From the NCBI GenBank assembly GCA_964442285.1, contig CAYTZH010000088.1, forward strand, positions 1 to 8,053: a DNA stretch of 8,053 nt. The letters run 5' to 3'. Below the pieces are notes generated by a model, which ran no database searches, had not been told where the DNA came from, and worked only from the letters and a program-made list of their open reading frames with translations. The DNA is from CAYTZH01 sp964442285 (lineage in GTDB: Bacteria > Myxococcota_A > UBA9160 > JAFDET01). Positions 1-6,140 of the stretch are shown one piece after another (position 1 is the stretch's first letter; every line of letters begins with the position of its first letter). A program made the translations under genes and the position numbers.

Positions 1-76
1 TGGGCAGGACGAAGCCGCCCTCCTGCTCGTGCAGGGCGCGGAAGCGGCGGCGGCGGCTCTCGGGGGAATCGGACAT
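1..76 (-). CDS. Isocitrate lyase/PEP mutase family protein, N-terminal fragment
   Basis: Only the first 25 codons are inside the window; the gene continues past position 1. The ATG is at 76-74, preceded on the minus strand by a GAGGAG ribosome binding site about 5 bases away. The translated start has an Arg-rich stretch, then FRALHEQEGGFVLP. This matches the usual opening of the isocitrate lyase/phosphoenolpyruvate mutase superfamily (F-R-x-L-H...FVLPNPWD), whose members make or break C-C or C-P bonds in small oxo-acids. The catalytic residues lie outside the window, so the reaction cannot be assigned. The family call rests on the N-terminal signature alone. The gene is divergent from the protease remnant, with 113 bp between their start codons. 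Confidence 0.6.
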   Translation of the reverse strand, partial: MSDSPESRRRRFRALHEQEGGFVLP

Positions 77-189
77 CGGGTCTCCTCGGGGCGCGCGAAC
101 TCGCCGCAGTGTACGGCGTTGACACGCGCCGCGCGCCGGAGCCACTTCCCAGGGAGCGACCGGCGCCAATCCCTCGCTCGGAGCCCCCG

Positions 190-777
190 ATGCGTTCTCT
201 CCTCCGACGATGCATCCCTCGAATCACCCGCGTCGGCGCGATCGCGGTCGCCCTGGCCGCCGTCCCCCTCGTCGGGACCGCCTTCACCCTGCTCTTCGGG
301 AAGTGGGACGACCCCACCCAGGGGACGCCGGCCATCGTCACCTGGGGCTTCATCGACCCGGGCGAAGGCCTCGGCCCGGGGGCGCCGGCACACTGGACCG
401 GCACGAACACCCACCGGACATCCGCATCGGGGCCTACGCCTTCAACGACTTGGCCGGCGGCGCGGGCTTCGGCCCGCCGGGAGACGACATCTCCTGGGCC
501 TGGGCCACTCGGACGTGGTGGACAGCGCGATGTGCGGCTTCATCTTCGGGGACCCCTTCTTCCCCGCCGACTGCATCGGCGAGGTGACCAACCGCGAGCT
601 CACGCTCGACGATCTGGCCGGGATCCAGCTGCTCTACGCACGTCGGTGCCGCCCTCGCCCGTGGCCGTGCCGGTCCTCTCCGCGCTCGCGGGCGCCGTGC
701 TGATCGCCCTGCTCGTCGCGACGGGGGTCTCCCAGGCGCGCAGGCGCGGGATCCAGCGCGGCACGTGCTGCCGGTAG
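190..777 (+). pseudogene. Decayed matrixin-like (M10/metzincin) secreted protease
   Basis: Four recognisable pieces lie in order but in shifting frames. Piece 1 (190-402) starts MRSLLRRCIPR with a hydrophobic signal segment, then GKWDDPTQGTPAIVTWGF, a typical matrixin N-terminus. Piece 2 (about 402-491) reads PPDIRIGAYAFNDLAGG, the DIRI region. Piece 3 (491-640) reads LGLGHSDVVDSAM, then ELTLDDLAGIQLLYA, which is the end of the zinc-binding region, the Met-turn and the terminal helix. Piece 4 (about 643-777) reads VPVLSALAGAVLIALLVATG followed by SQARRR, a C-terminal membrane-anchor/sorting-like tail. Each junction shifts frame by the equivalent of losing 1 base (mod 3). From knowledge of the family, the segment between pieces 1 and 2, and the one holding HExxH between pieces 2 and 3, are largely missing. 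Only the third zinc His (GLGH, about 506) survives. The intact gene was probably an exported zinc peptidase. The alternative is sequencing indels, but those would not explain the missing interior. The 3' end overlaps the methyltransferase gene on the other strand. Confidence 0.72.
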
Positions 778-1220
778 CGGCGGTAGTCCTCCCCGAAGCG
801 CTGCTCCAGGCTCCGCTCCTCGACCTGCGGGATGTAGATCGCGTTGGTGAGGAAGAAGAGGCCGGCCCAGACGCCGAGGGCGCCCGAGCCGAACAGGAGC
901 GCCTCGCCGACCAGGTTGACCACGACCCCGCTGATCATCGGATTGCGGACGTGGCGGTAGACGCCGCTGACCACGAGCCGCTCGGTGGGGTCCCAGGGCG
1001 CGAGGGTGCCGTCGCCCTCGGTGGCGAAGCGGCGGATCGTCAGGGTCATCAGGCCCAGACCGGCGCCGAAGCAGAGCAGCGCGGCCCAGAGGCGAAGCTC
1101 GGCGGGGCCCGCGAGCGCCCACTGGCCCCGGCTCCACCACAGGATCAGGGCGGGAATCACGCCCAGCACGTTGCCGGGCAGCAGCAGGATCGCGCGGAGA
1201 TGGGTCCTGGTGTTGTTCAT
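600..1220 (-). CDS. Isoprenylcysteine carboxyl methyltransferase (ICMT)-family membrane protein
   Basis: A 206-residue protein with hydrophobic segments near residues 8-29, 42-62, 96-113 and 114-131, as in small integral-membrane SAM-dependent methyltransferases of the ICMT/phospholipid methyltransferase group. The family signature is clear: GTLAPWDPTERLVVSGVYRH, then VRNPMISG (71-98), and later EERSLEQRFGEDYRRYRQ and HVPRWIPRL (134-160), which form the SAM-binding core. Bacterial substrates are mostly unknown; the chemistry is methyl transfer at the membrane. The ATG at 1220 has a GGAG site about 6 bases upstream. The conserved domain ends near residue 163. The last 40 or so residues are Ala/Thr/Arg/Gly-rich, unlike the family, and are read from the antisense of the protease remnant, so the native stop may have been lost. 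It is divergent from the TetR gene, which probably regulates it. Confidence 0.85.
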   Translation of the reverse strand: MNNTRTHLRAILLLPGNVLGVIPALILWWSRGQWALAGPAELRLWAALLCFGAGLGLMTLTIRRFATEGDGTLAPWDPTERLVVSGVYRHVRNPMISGVVVNLVGEALLFGSGALGVWAGLFFLTNAIYIPQVEERSLEQRFGEDYRRYRQHVPRWIPRLRAWETPVATSRAISTAPASAERTGTATGEGGTDVRRAAGSRPDRRA

Positions 1221-1236
1221 GGGGGCTCCGGGATGG

Positions 1237-1264
1237 TTGATTTATTTATTTAAGTAAATAGCAT
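1237..1264 (+). promoter_or_regulatory. TetR-type operator and promoter between divergent genes
   Basis: The 71-bp gap between the methyltransferase and tetR starts is strikingly AT-rich in a very GC-rich region. It holds an 18-bp near-perfect palindrome at 1243-1260 (TATTTATTTAAGTAAATA) with one mismatched pair. A rightward promoter can be drawn as TTGATT (1237-1242), 16 bases, TAGCAT (1259-1264), which puts the palindrome in the spacer. A bound repressor would block tetR transcription and probably the leftward methyltransferase as well. The palindrome is seen directly; the promoter boxes (4 of 6 matches each) and the regulator assignment are inferred. Confidence 0.55.
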
Positions 1265-1291
1265 ATTCATCCGAGGAGATAAACTCCGGCC

Positions 1292-1924
1292 GTGGGCAGT
1301 CCCGATCCGACGTCCCGGCGCGGGCCCAAGCGGGCGGGCGCCGAGGTGCGCCGTGCGCTGCTGCGGGCAGGCGGCGCCCTGATCGCCGAGCGGGGCGGGA
1401 CGGGCTGGACCCTGGGCGAAGCGGCGTCCCGGGCCGGCGTGACCCCGGCCATGGTCCGGTACTACTTCTCGAGCAAGCAGGGGTTCCTGGTGGCCCTGCT
1501 CGAGGCCGGCTTCGCCCCCGTGCTGGCGGAGCTCGAGGGCACGGAACCGGGAGACGGCCCGGCCGAGGCCCGGCTCGCGCGGCTGCTCCGGCACCTGGCC
1601 GAGCACCCCTGGCTCCCCACCCTGGTGCTGCGCTCGGTGCTCGAGGAGGACGGGCCCCTCCGCGAGACCTTCGTCACGGCCTACGCGCCCCGCATCGCCG
1701 CCGCCGGGCGCCGCCTGCTCGCCGACGCGGCCGCCGCGGGGCAAGCCCGGGCCGACCTCGATCCCCGGCTCACCTTCGTGTCGGTGCTCTCGATGGTGGT
1801 GTTCCCGTTCCTGGCCCGGCCGGCGCTGGAGCGGGTGCTCGGCCTGCGGCTCGACGAGGCCTACGCCGATGCGCAGGCCCGCCACATCGTGCGCCTGCTC
1901 GACGCCGACGACGGCGAGGCCTGA
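1292..1924 (+). CDS. TetR/AcrR-family transcriptional regulator
   Basis: A 210-residue protein of normal TetR length. The N-terminal DNA-binding domain covers about residues 15-65. The helix-turn-helix lies around 39-62 (WTLGEAASRAGVTPAMVRYY, then FSSKQGF), a very typical TetR pattern including the YYFSSK end of the recognition helix. The C-terminal part is helical and variable, and is presumably the ligand pocket and dimer interface; its ligand cannot be told. The GTG start at 1292 is the first possible start after an in-frame TAA at 1280-1282. A GAGGAG at 1273-1278 is about 13 bases upstream, a longish spacing, and part of it can pair in a small GGAG/CTCC hairpin (1275-1287). The divergent layout and intervening palindrome suggest autoregulation and control of the methyltransferase. 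It is convergent with the dehydrogenase gene, 22 bp away. Confidence 0.9.
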   Translation: MGSPDPTSRRGPKRAGAEVRRALLRAGGALIAERGGTGWTLGEAASRAGVTPAMVRYYFSSKQGFLVALLEAGFAPVLAELEGTEPGDGPAEARLARLLRHLAEHPWLPTLVLRSVLEEDGPLRETFVTAYAPRIAAAGRRLLADAAAAGQARADLDPRLTFVSVLSMVVFPFLARPALERVLGLRLDEAYADAQARHIVRLLDADDGEA

Positions 1925-1928
1925 GCCC

Positions 1929-1945
1929 CCGCGGAGCCGCCGCGG
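1929..1945. terminator. Possible short GC hairpin between convergent genes
   Basis: The 22-bp gap between the tetR stop (1922-1924) and the dehydrogenase stop (1947-1949) contains two CCGCGG blocks (1929-1934 and 1940-1945) separated by 5 bases, so either strand can form a 6-bp GC stem. There is no T-tract on either side, so this is a weak terminator candidate and could be chance in GC-rich DNA. Confidence 0.2.
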
Positions 1946-1946
1946 C

Positions 1947-3485
1947 CTACGGCCCGACGGCGGCCGGACAGACCTGGAACACGCCCGGCGGAAGCCCCAG
2001 GGAGCCGCGCTTGATCAGGATGCCGTCCAGACCGTTGCAGCCCGGCGTGCCGCCCACGTCGCACTTGCCCTGCGCGGCCAGGTCCCCCACGCCGCCGGGG
2101 AACGGCATCAGGTTGAGGGCGGCCCGGGTGACGAGGGTGCCGTCCAGGCCCGTGACGAAGCCGTCGTCGTCCACGTCGCCACACTGGCAGGCGTCGCCCG
2201 TGCCGTCGGGGGCCGAGCCGACGCCCACGCCCCCCGTGTCGGTCTGGTCGTTGGCGCGCTGGGGGCAGTTGTCGGCGTGGTCGGGATAGCCGTCCACGTC
2301 GCTGTCCGACGGCAGGGCGCCGTCGAAGATCCGCCACACCTCGCCGCCGTTGCGACGCAGCACCACGTACAGCTCACCGAAGCCGTCCCGGGCGAAGCCC
2401 ACCAGCGCGAAGCTCGAGGTGCCGGCGCCACCGAGCTCGGCGGTGCGGTCGGTGACCTGGAAGTTGGCGGGGTCGAGGCTCCAGATCCGGCCGCTGCAGT
2501 AGTCGCCGAAGAAGTAGTGCCCCTGGATCCCGGGGATCACGCCCCGATAGGGGAAGCCGCCGGTCACCGAGCAGTTGCCGCCGGTGTGCTCGTAGACGTG
2601 GACCGGATCGGTGAAGTCCATCGAGCCGCAGAGCGGTGCGGGCGGCGACGGCGTCGGATCGTTGCCGTTGCAGGCGAAGCCTTCCTGGACGTCCCAGCCC
2701 CAGTTCACGCTCGAGGGGAACGGGAAGGGCTCGTAGTTGATCTCCTCCCAGCGGTCCTGGCCCACGTCGGCGATCCAGAGGGCGCCGGTCACCGGGTCGA
2801 AGGCGAAGCGGTAGGGATTGCGGAGCCCGATCCCGAACACCTCCCAGGTGTACGGCGGTGAGCCGGCGACCGAGGTGCGCAGCAGCTTGCCCAGGAGATC
2901 GGCCGGATTCTGGGCGCGGTCGTCGGGGTCGTCGCGGAAGCCACCGTCGCCGGTGCCGAGGTAGAGGAGGCCGTCGGGCCCGAAGGCCAGGGTGCCCCCG
3001 TTGTGGTTGGCGAAGGGCTGCGCGATGCGTAGCAGCTCGTCGCCGCTGTCGGGGTCGAGGTAGCTCGTGGGCGTCGCCGGAGGCGTGCCGGACGCCGGCA
3101 CGACGAACGCCTCCACCACCGAGTCGCCGTTGGTCCCCGTGTAGTAGACGAACAGGCGCGGGTCCGCGGGGAACTGCGGGTGGAAGACCAGCCCGAGCAG
3201 GCCCCGCTCGAAGGCGTTGGAGACCTTGCCGGAGAGGTCGAGGAAGACGTCGGCGTCCACCACCCCGCCGGCCCGCACGATGCGGATCCGGCCGGTCTGC
3301 TCGACCAGGAAGAGCCGGGGGTCGCCGTCCGGCGCGGTCCCGAGCAGGGCCGTGCCCACGCCGCTGGCGTAGAGCTCGGCCTCGAGGGCCGGGCTCGGCG
3401 CAGCGGGCAGCAGCGCGAGCAGCAGGGCGGCGAGGGCGGCGGAGCCCGCTCGCACGAGCGGGCGAGGCACGGGGAGGACGGTCAC
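1947..3485 (-). CDS. Secreted PQQ-type glucose/sorbosone dehydrogenase-family protein with Ca-binding C-terminus
   Basis: A 512-residue exported protein. A signal peptide lies at about 1-33 (LAALLLALLPAAPSPA). A beta-propeller of the soluble glucose/sorbosone dehydrogenase family spans about 37-388, with GLLGLVFHPQFP (95-106), NHNGGTLAFGPDGLLYLGTG (160-179), GLRNPYRFAFDP (220-231) and GIQGHYFFGDYCSGRIWSL (319-337). His161 and Arg222 fall where the soluble PQQ glucose dehydrogenase has its catalytic His and PQQ-contacting Arg, so sugar or alcohol oxidation with PQQ is likely, but the substrate is unknown. The C-terminus adds a thrombospondin-type-3-like DSDVDGYPDHADNCP motif (394-408) and two dockerin-like Ca loops (GDVDDDGFVTGLDGTLVTRA, about 436-455, and KCDVGG...GCNGLDGILIKRG, about 474-494). 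The GTG start at 3485 has AGGAG 5 bases upstream. It lies 58 bp downstream of the glycogen synthase on the same strand and may be co-transcribed. Confidence 0.88.
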   Translation of the reverse strand: MTVLPVPRPLVRAGSAALAALLLALLPAAPSPALEAELYASGVGTALLGTAPDGDPRLFLVEQTGRIRIVRAGGVVDADVFLDLSGKVSNAFERGLLGLVFHPQFPADPRLFVYYTGTNGDSVVEAFVVPASGTPPATPTSYLDPDSGDELLRIAQPFANHNGGTLAFGPDGLLYLGTGDGGFRDDPDDRAQNPADLLGKLLRTSVAGSPPYTWEVFGIGLRNPYRFAFDPVTGALWIADVGQDRWEEINYEPFPFPSSVNWGWDVQEGFACNGNDPTPSPPAPLCGSMDFTDPVHVYEHTGGNCSVTGGFPYRGVIPGIQGHYFFGDYCSGRIWSLDPANFQVTDRTAELGGAGTSSFALVGFARDGFGELYVVLRRNGGEVWRIFDGALPSDSDVDGYPDHADNCPQRANDQTDTGGVGVGSAPDGTGDACQCGDVDDDGFVTGLDGTLVTRAALNLMPFPGGVGDLAAQGKCDVGGTPGCNGLDGILIKRGSLGLPPGVFQVCPAAVGP

Positions 3486-3543
3486 GGGGGCTCCTGGGTC
3501 GGGGCGGCTGGAAGCAAGGTCGTCGAGGGGATTCTACACCACT

Positions 3544-5382
3544 CTAGGCGATCCGAGGGGGCTGGCCGCGGACCTCGAAGGCCCGGTCGTGGGCGGCGTG
3601 ATAGGCCCCGGCGAGGACGTTCCAGTCGAAGGCCGGGGAGTGCAGCGCCACGTCGTTGCGCAGGGAGATGCGCCCCGGCCGGTCCAGGCGACAGAAGGCC
3701 AGCAGTCGCTCGGTCAGCTCCGCGGCTGCCTCGTGATAGCGCAGGCCGCGGCGGGGCAGGACCTGCAGGCCCCAGTCGTCGTGGTCCGGATAGGCGTCCT
3801 GGACGAAGCGTCCGAAGCCGGCCAGATCGCTGGTGATGGCGGGAACGCCCATGGCGAGGCACTCCAGCGGCGTGTAGCCCCACGGCTCGTAGCAGCTCGG
3901 GAAGACGCCCAGGTGGCAGCCGCGGACGAACTGCTCGTAGTCCATGCCCCAGAGCGGGTTCACGGGGCTGATGAAGTCCGGGTGGTAGACGACCTTGACC
4001 GGGTCCCCGGGCGCGTTCGCCAGCCCGAGGTGGGCCAGGTGGGCGAGCACCGGGTCGCGCTCCCGATCCTCGATGACGTGGGTGCATACCAAAGGCTGGG
4101 CGGGATCCGCGAAGGCGTGCTGGAGCCGCCGGTGGCGCAGCCGCCAGTACTCGTCCACCAGCTCGTCGAGGGCCGGGACCAGGCCGGCGGCGCTGGCCCG
4201 GAACAGGCGCTCGCCCACGTCGCGACCGATGCGCTGGGCCACCTCGTCGAGATCGTCGAGGATGCCCCGGGCGTGGAGGACGCGCGGCTCGAGCGAGCGG
4301 GTGGAGCGCGCGGTCACGATGAAGACGACGACGGTGACGTCGGAGCCGGCGTCCTTCAGCTCGGCGTTCAGGCGGGCCGTGGCCTCGAGGCACAGGTCGA
4401 AGCCCTTGTTGCGCGGCTCGAAGCGGCCGGCGTTGAACAGGTAGATCGTCTTGTCCAGGTCGAAGGCGTAGCTGGGGAAGAAGTGGCCCATCACGAAGCG
4501 GTGGATCTGCTCCTTGCACTGACCGTGGTGGGTCTGGAAGTCCGCGCCGAGGTCGAAGCGCGCCAGGTCGAGGCCGTTGGGCGTGACGAAGTCGGGCGTA
4601 CGCCCGAGCAGGTGGGTGCACTCCTCGGCCGTGATGGGCGAGACGGTGGTGAGGACGTCGCACTCGCGGGCGCAGGTGCGCTCGATGGCGTGCTGGGTGT
4701 CGATCCCGAAACGCTCGGCCTCGCGATCGGCGTCGAGCGCCGGGAGCCGCTCGTAGAGCTCCTCGCCGCTCGACGCGATGTAGCGACCCACAGAGGTCGC
4801 GTGGGTCGTGAACAGGGTGCCGAAGGGGGCGCCCGAGTGCCTCAGCATCATGAGCGCGGCGCTGCCGAGCCACTCGTGGAAGTGGGCCAGGAGGCGCCGG
4901 TCCCCGGCCTGCTCGGCGACGGCCCAGAGCAGCTCGCAGACGACGTCCGCGAAGCCCAGCACCGAGTCCACCAGCTCGTGGCCGCGTGCGGGCGGGATGC
5001 CGTGGTCGCGCTGGAGCCGGTGGCGCACCACCTCGACCCGCTCGACCGGCAGCCGCGGGTCCACCAGCACCGCCCGCGGCCGACCCGCCACGAGCCAGCG
5101 TCCGTGGGCGACGGGACGCCCCCGGTCCTGGAGCGTCTTCAGCACACCGCCCAGCCAGTCGTGGGCGGGCTCCGCCTCGAGCTCCAGCTCCATGGCGCCT
5201 GGCAGCAGGGGACCCACCAGCACGTAGCGGTCGTCCCAGCGCGCGCGCATCGCCTGGGCCTTGGAGCGCAGCACCTGGTAGATGCCGCCGATCTGCTGGC
5301 AGACCTCCCAGGACACCTCGAACAGCGCGGTGTTCTCGGGGAGAGGCTCGATGTTCCGGGGCCTGGAGACCTGTCGCTGCAT
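3544..5382 (-). CDS. Glycogen synthase, GT3 family (eukaryotic GYS-type)
   Basis: A GT-B retaining glucosyltransferase that extends alpha-1,4-glucan from UDP-glucose, by family knowledge. Similarity to yeast/animal glycogen synthase runs along the whole protein. Numbered from the longest start (5472), it has FEVSWEVCQQIGGIYQVLRS (51-70, donor loop), HFHEW (197-201), FTTHATSVGRY (221-231), NAGRFEPRNKG (347-357, Arg350 and Lys356 for UDP/phosphate) and HLGVFPSCYEPWGYTPLE (520-537). The last contains the E-x7-E pair Glu529/Glu537. A C-terminal helix carries Arg598, Arg601 and Arg605, corresponding to part of the eukaryotic G6P/phospho-regulatory arginine cluster. The open frame reaches a GTG at 5472. 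I chose the ATG at 5382 (residue 31) because the upstream 90 bp hold an out-of-phase direct repeat, weaker third-position GC, and the only room for a promoter. ATGs at 5421 and 5412 are also possible; none has a good Shine-Dalgarno. Length is slightly below the eukaryotic enzymes. Confidence 0.93.
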   Translation of the reverse strand: MQRQVSRPRNIEPLPENTALFEVSWEVCQQIGGIYQVLRSKAQAMRARWDDRYVLVGPLLPGAMELELEAEPAHDWLGGVLKTLQDRGRPVAHGRWLVAGRPRAVLVDPRLPVERVEVVRHRLQRDHGIPPARGHELVDSVLGFADVVCELLWAVAEQAGDRRLLAHFHEWLGSAALMMLRHSGAPFGTLFTTHATSVGRYIASSGEELYERLPALDADREAERFGIDTQHAIERTCARECDVLTTVSPITAEECTHLLGRTPDFVTPNGLDLARFDLGADFQTHHGQCKEQIHRFVMGHFFPSYAFDLDKTIYLFNAGRFEPRNKGFDLCLEATARLNAELKDAGSDVTVVVFIVTARSTRSLEPRVLHARGILDDLDEVAQRIGRDVGERLFRASAAGLVPALDELVDEYWRLRHRRLQHAFADPAQPLVCTHVIEDRERDPVLAHLAHLGLANAPGDPVKVVYHPDFISPVNPLWGMDYEQFVRGCHLGVFPSCYEPWGYTPLECLAMGVPAITSDLAGFGRFVQDAYPDHDDWGLQVLPRRGLRYHEAAAELTERLLAFCRLDRPGRISLRNDVALHSPAFDWNVLAGAYHAAHDRAFEVRGQPPRIA

Positions 5383-5430
5383 GTCCGTTGCATGGTAGGC
5401 CAGCGACGCCATCCGGGGCATCGCGAGCCC

Positions 5431-5456
5431 GACACGCGAGACCTCTGACACGCGAG
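5431..5456. repeat. Paired 10-bp direct repeat upstream of the glycogen synthase
   Basis: GACACGCGAG occurs at 5431-5440 and again at 5447-5456, a 16-bp period (about 1.5 helical turns). A shorter TCGCGAG lies just before it (5421-5427). The copies fall in different codon phases if the synthase frame is extended to 5472, so the repeat is not a protein repeat. It sits between the divergent synthase and PEP-CTERM genes, where a regulator could bind. The binding role is inferred. Confidence 0.4.
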
Positions 5457-5495
5457 GCCCGGTCGCGACCACTCTCCCTGCGTGGAGGTTCCGCC

Positions 5496-6140
5496 ATGGG
5501 TCCCCGGTCCATCTACGCCCCGATCGCCGCGCTCCTGGGCACGCTGCTGCTCACCGTGCCGCCCGCTTCCGCCGACCTGATCCCGGGGCCGATCAGCGAC
5601 TTCGACGACGGCAGCACCCAGGGCTGGAGCCCGCCGCGGGGCAATACCAGCGTCGTGAACGGCAGCCTGCAGGTAACGCCCGCGCCCTTCCTCGCCGCCT
5701 TCAACGCCGACGTGGCCGGGGTCCTGGACCCGGCGGTCACGGACATCCAGCTCGACCTGATGCGGCCCGACGGCCAGACCGACCTCGAGATGCGCCTGGT
5801 GCTGTTCGGCCCCGGGACCTCGACGCGGTGGACGTCGACCCTGGCTCAGGTCGTGCCCGGCGACGGCGTCTTCCGCACCTACACGTTCTCGGTGCTGGAG
5901 TCCGAGCTCACCCGGGTCGACGGCACGAACAGCTACGCCGAGCTCGCCGCGGGCCTCGATCGGATCATGATCCGGTTCGACGACGGCCCACCCAGCGCCC
6001 GGGGCAGCGTGGGCCCGACCGGCAGCTTCCGCGTCGACAACGTGGTGGCCCTGCCGGAGCCCGGCAGCGTCGCGCTGCTCTCCCTGGCCGGGATCCTGGG
6101 CCTGGCCCGCCGGCGGCCCGCGCCCGGCCTGCCCGCCTAG
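5496..6140 (+). CDS. PEP-CTERM sorting-domain protein
   Basis: A 214-residue exported protein. The signal peptide covers about 1-26 (APIAALLGTLLLTVPPASA). The mature part opens with ISDFDDGSTQGWSPPRG (33-49), the start of a jelly-roll/carbohydrate-binding-like beta domain often seen in this protein class, running to about 184 (SFRVDNVVAL). The C-terminus is a textbook exosortase signal: PEP at 187-189, a hydrophobic helix (SVALLSLAGILGLA) and RRR at 205-207. Exosortase would cut and retain or release it at the outer surface; its ligand is unknown. The start is secure: GGAGG at 5484-5488, 7 bases before the ATG. It is divergent from the glycogen synthase and convergent with msrB, sharing CTAG with the msrB stop. 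The exosortase itself is not in this window. Confidence 0.88.
   Translation: MGPRSIYAPIAALLGTLLLTVPPASADLIPGPISDFDDGSTQGWSPPRGNTSVVNGSLQVTPAPFLAAFNADVAGVLDPAVTDIQLDLMRPDGQTDLEMRLVLFGPGTSTRWTSTLAQVVPGDGVFRTYTFSVLESELTRVDGTNSYAELAAGLDRIMIRFDDGPPSARGSVGPTGSFRVDNVVALPEPGSVALLSLAGILGLARRRPAPGLPA

Noticed and set aside
108..124. TTGACA (119-124) and a minus-strand TACACT (108-113) as divergent promoter elements
   Set aside because: No partner box at proper spacing was found for either one, so a promoter cannot be supported.
402..416. HEHPP in the protease remnant, first glance like a HExxH zinc motif
   Set aside because: The fifth residue is Pro, not His. It lies before the DIRI region, whereas the real motif should come just before LGLGHS.
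1869..2861. A 330-codon open frame opposite the sugar dehydrogenase gene
   Set aside because: Its translation is Ala/Val/Arg/Gly-rich without any domain. The opposite strand encodes a clear signal peptide plus conserved propeller motifs. Long antisense frames are expected in very GC-rich DNA.
3486..3543. Possible terminator or promoter between glycogen synthase and the dehydrogenase
   Set aside because: No stem-loop with a T-tract and no convincing -35/-10 pair is seen; the gap is better read as intra-operon spacing.
3589..5448. A 619-codon plus-strand open frame through the glycogen synthase, and another long minus-strand frame in a different phase (3482-5512)
   Set aside because: Both are low-complexity shadows of the GT3 gene, whose own frame matches the family end to end.
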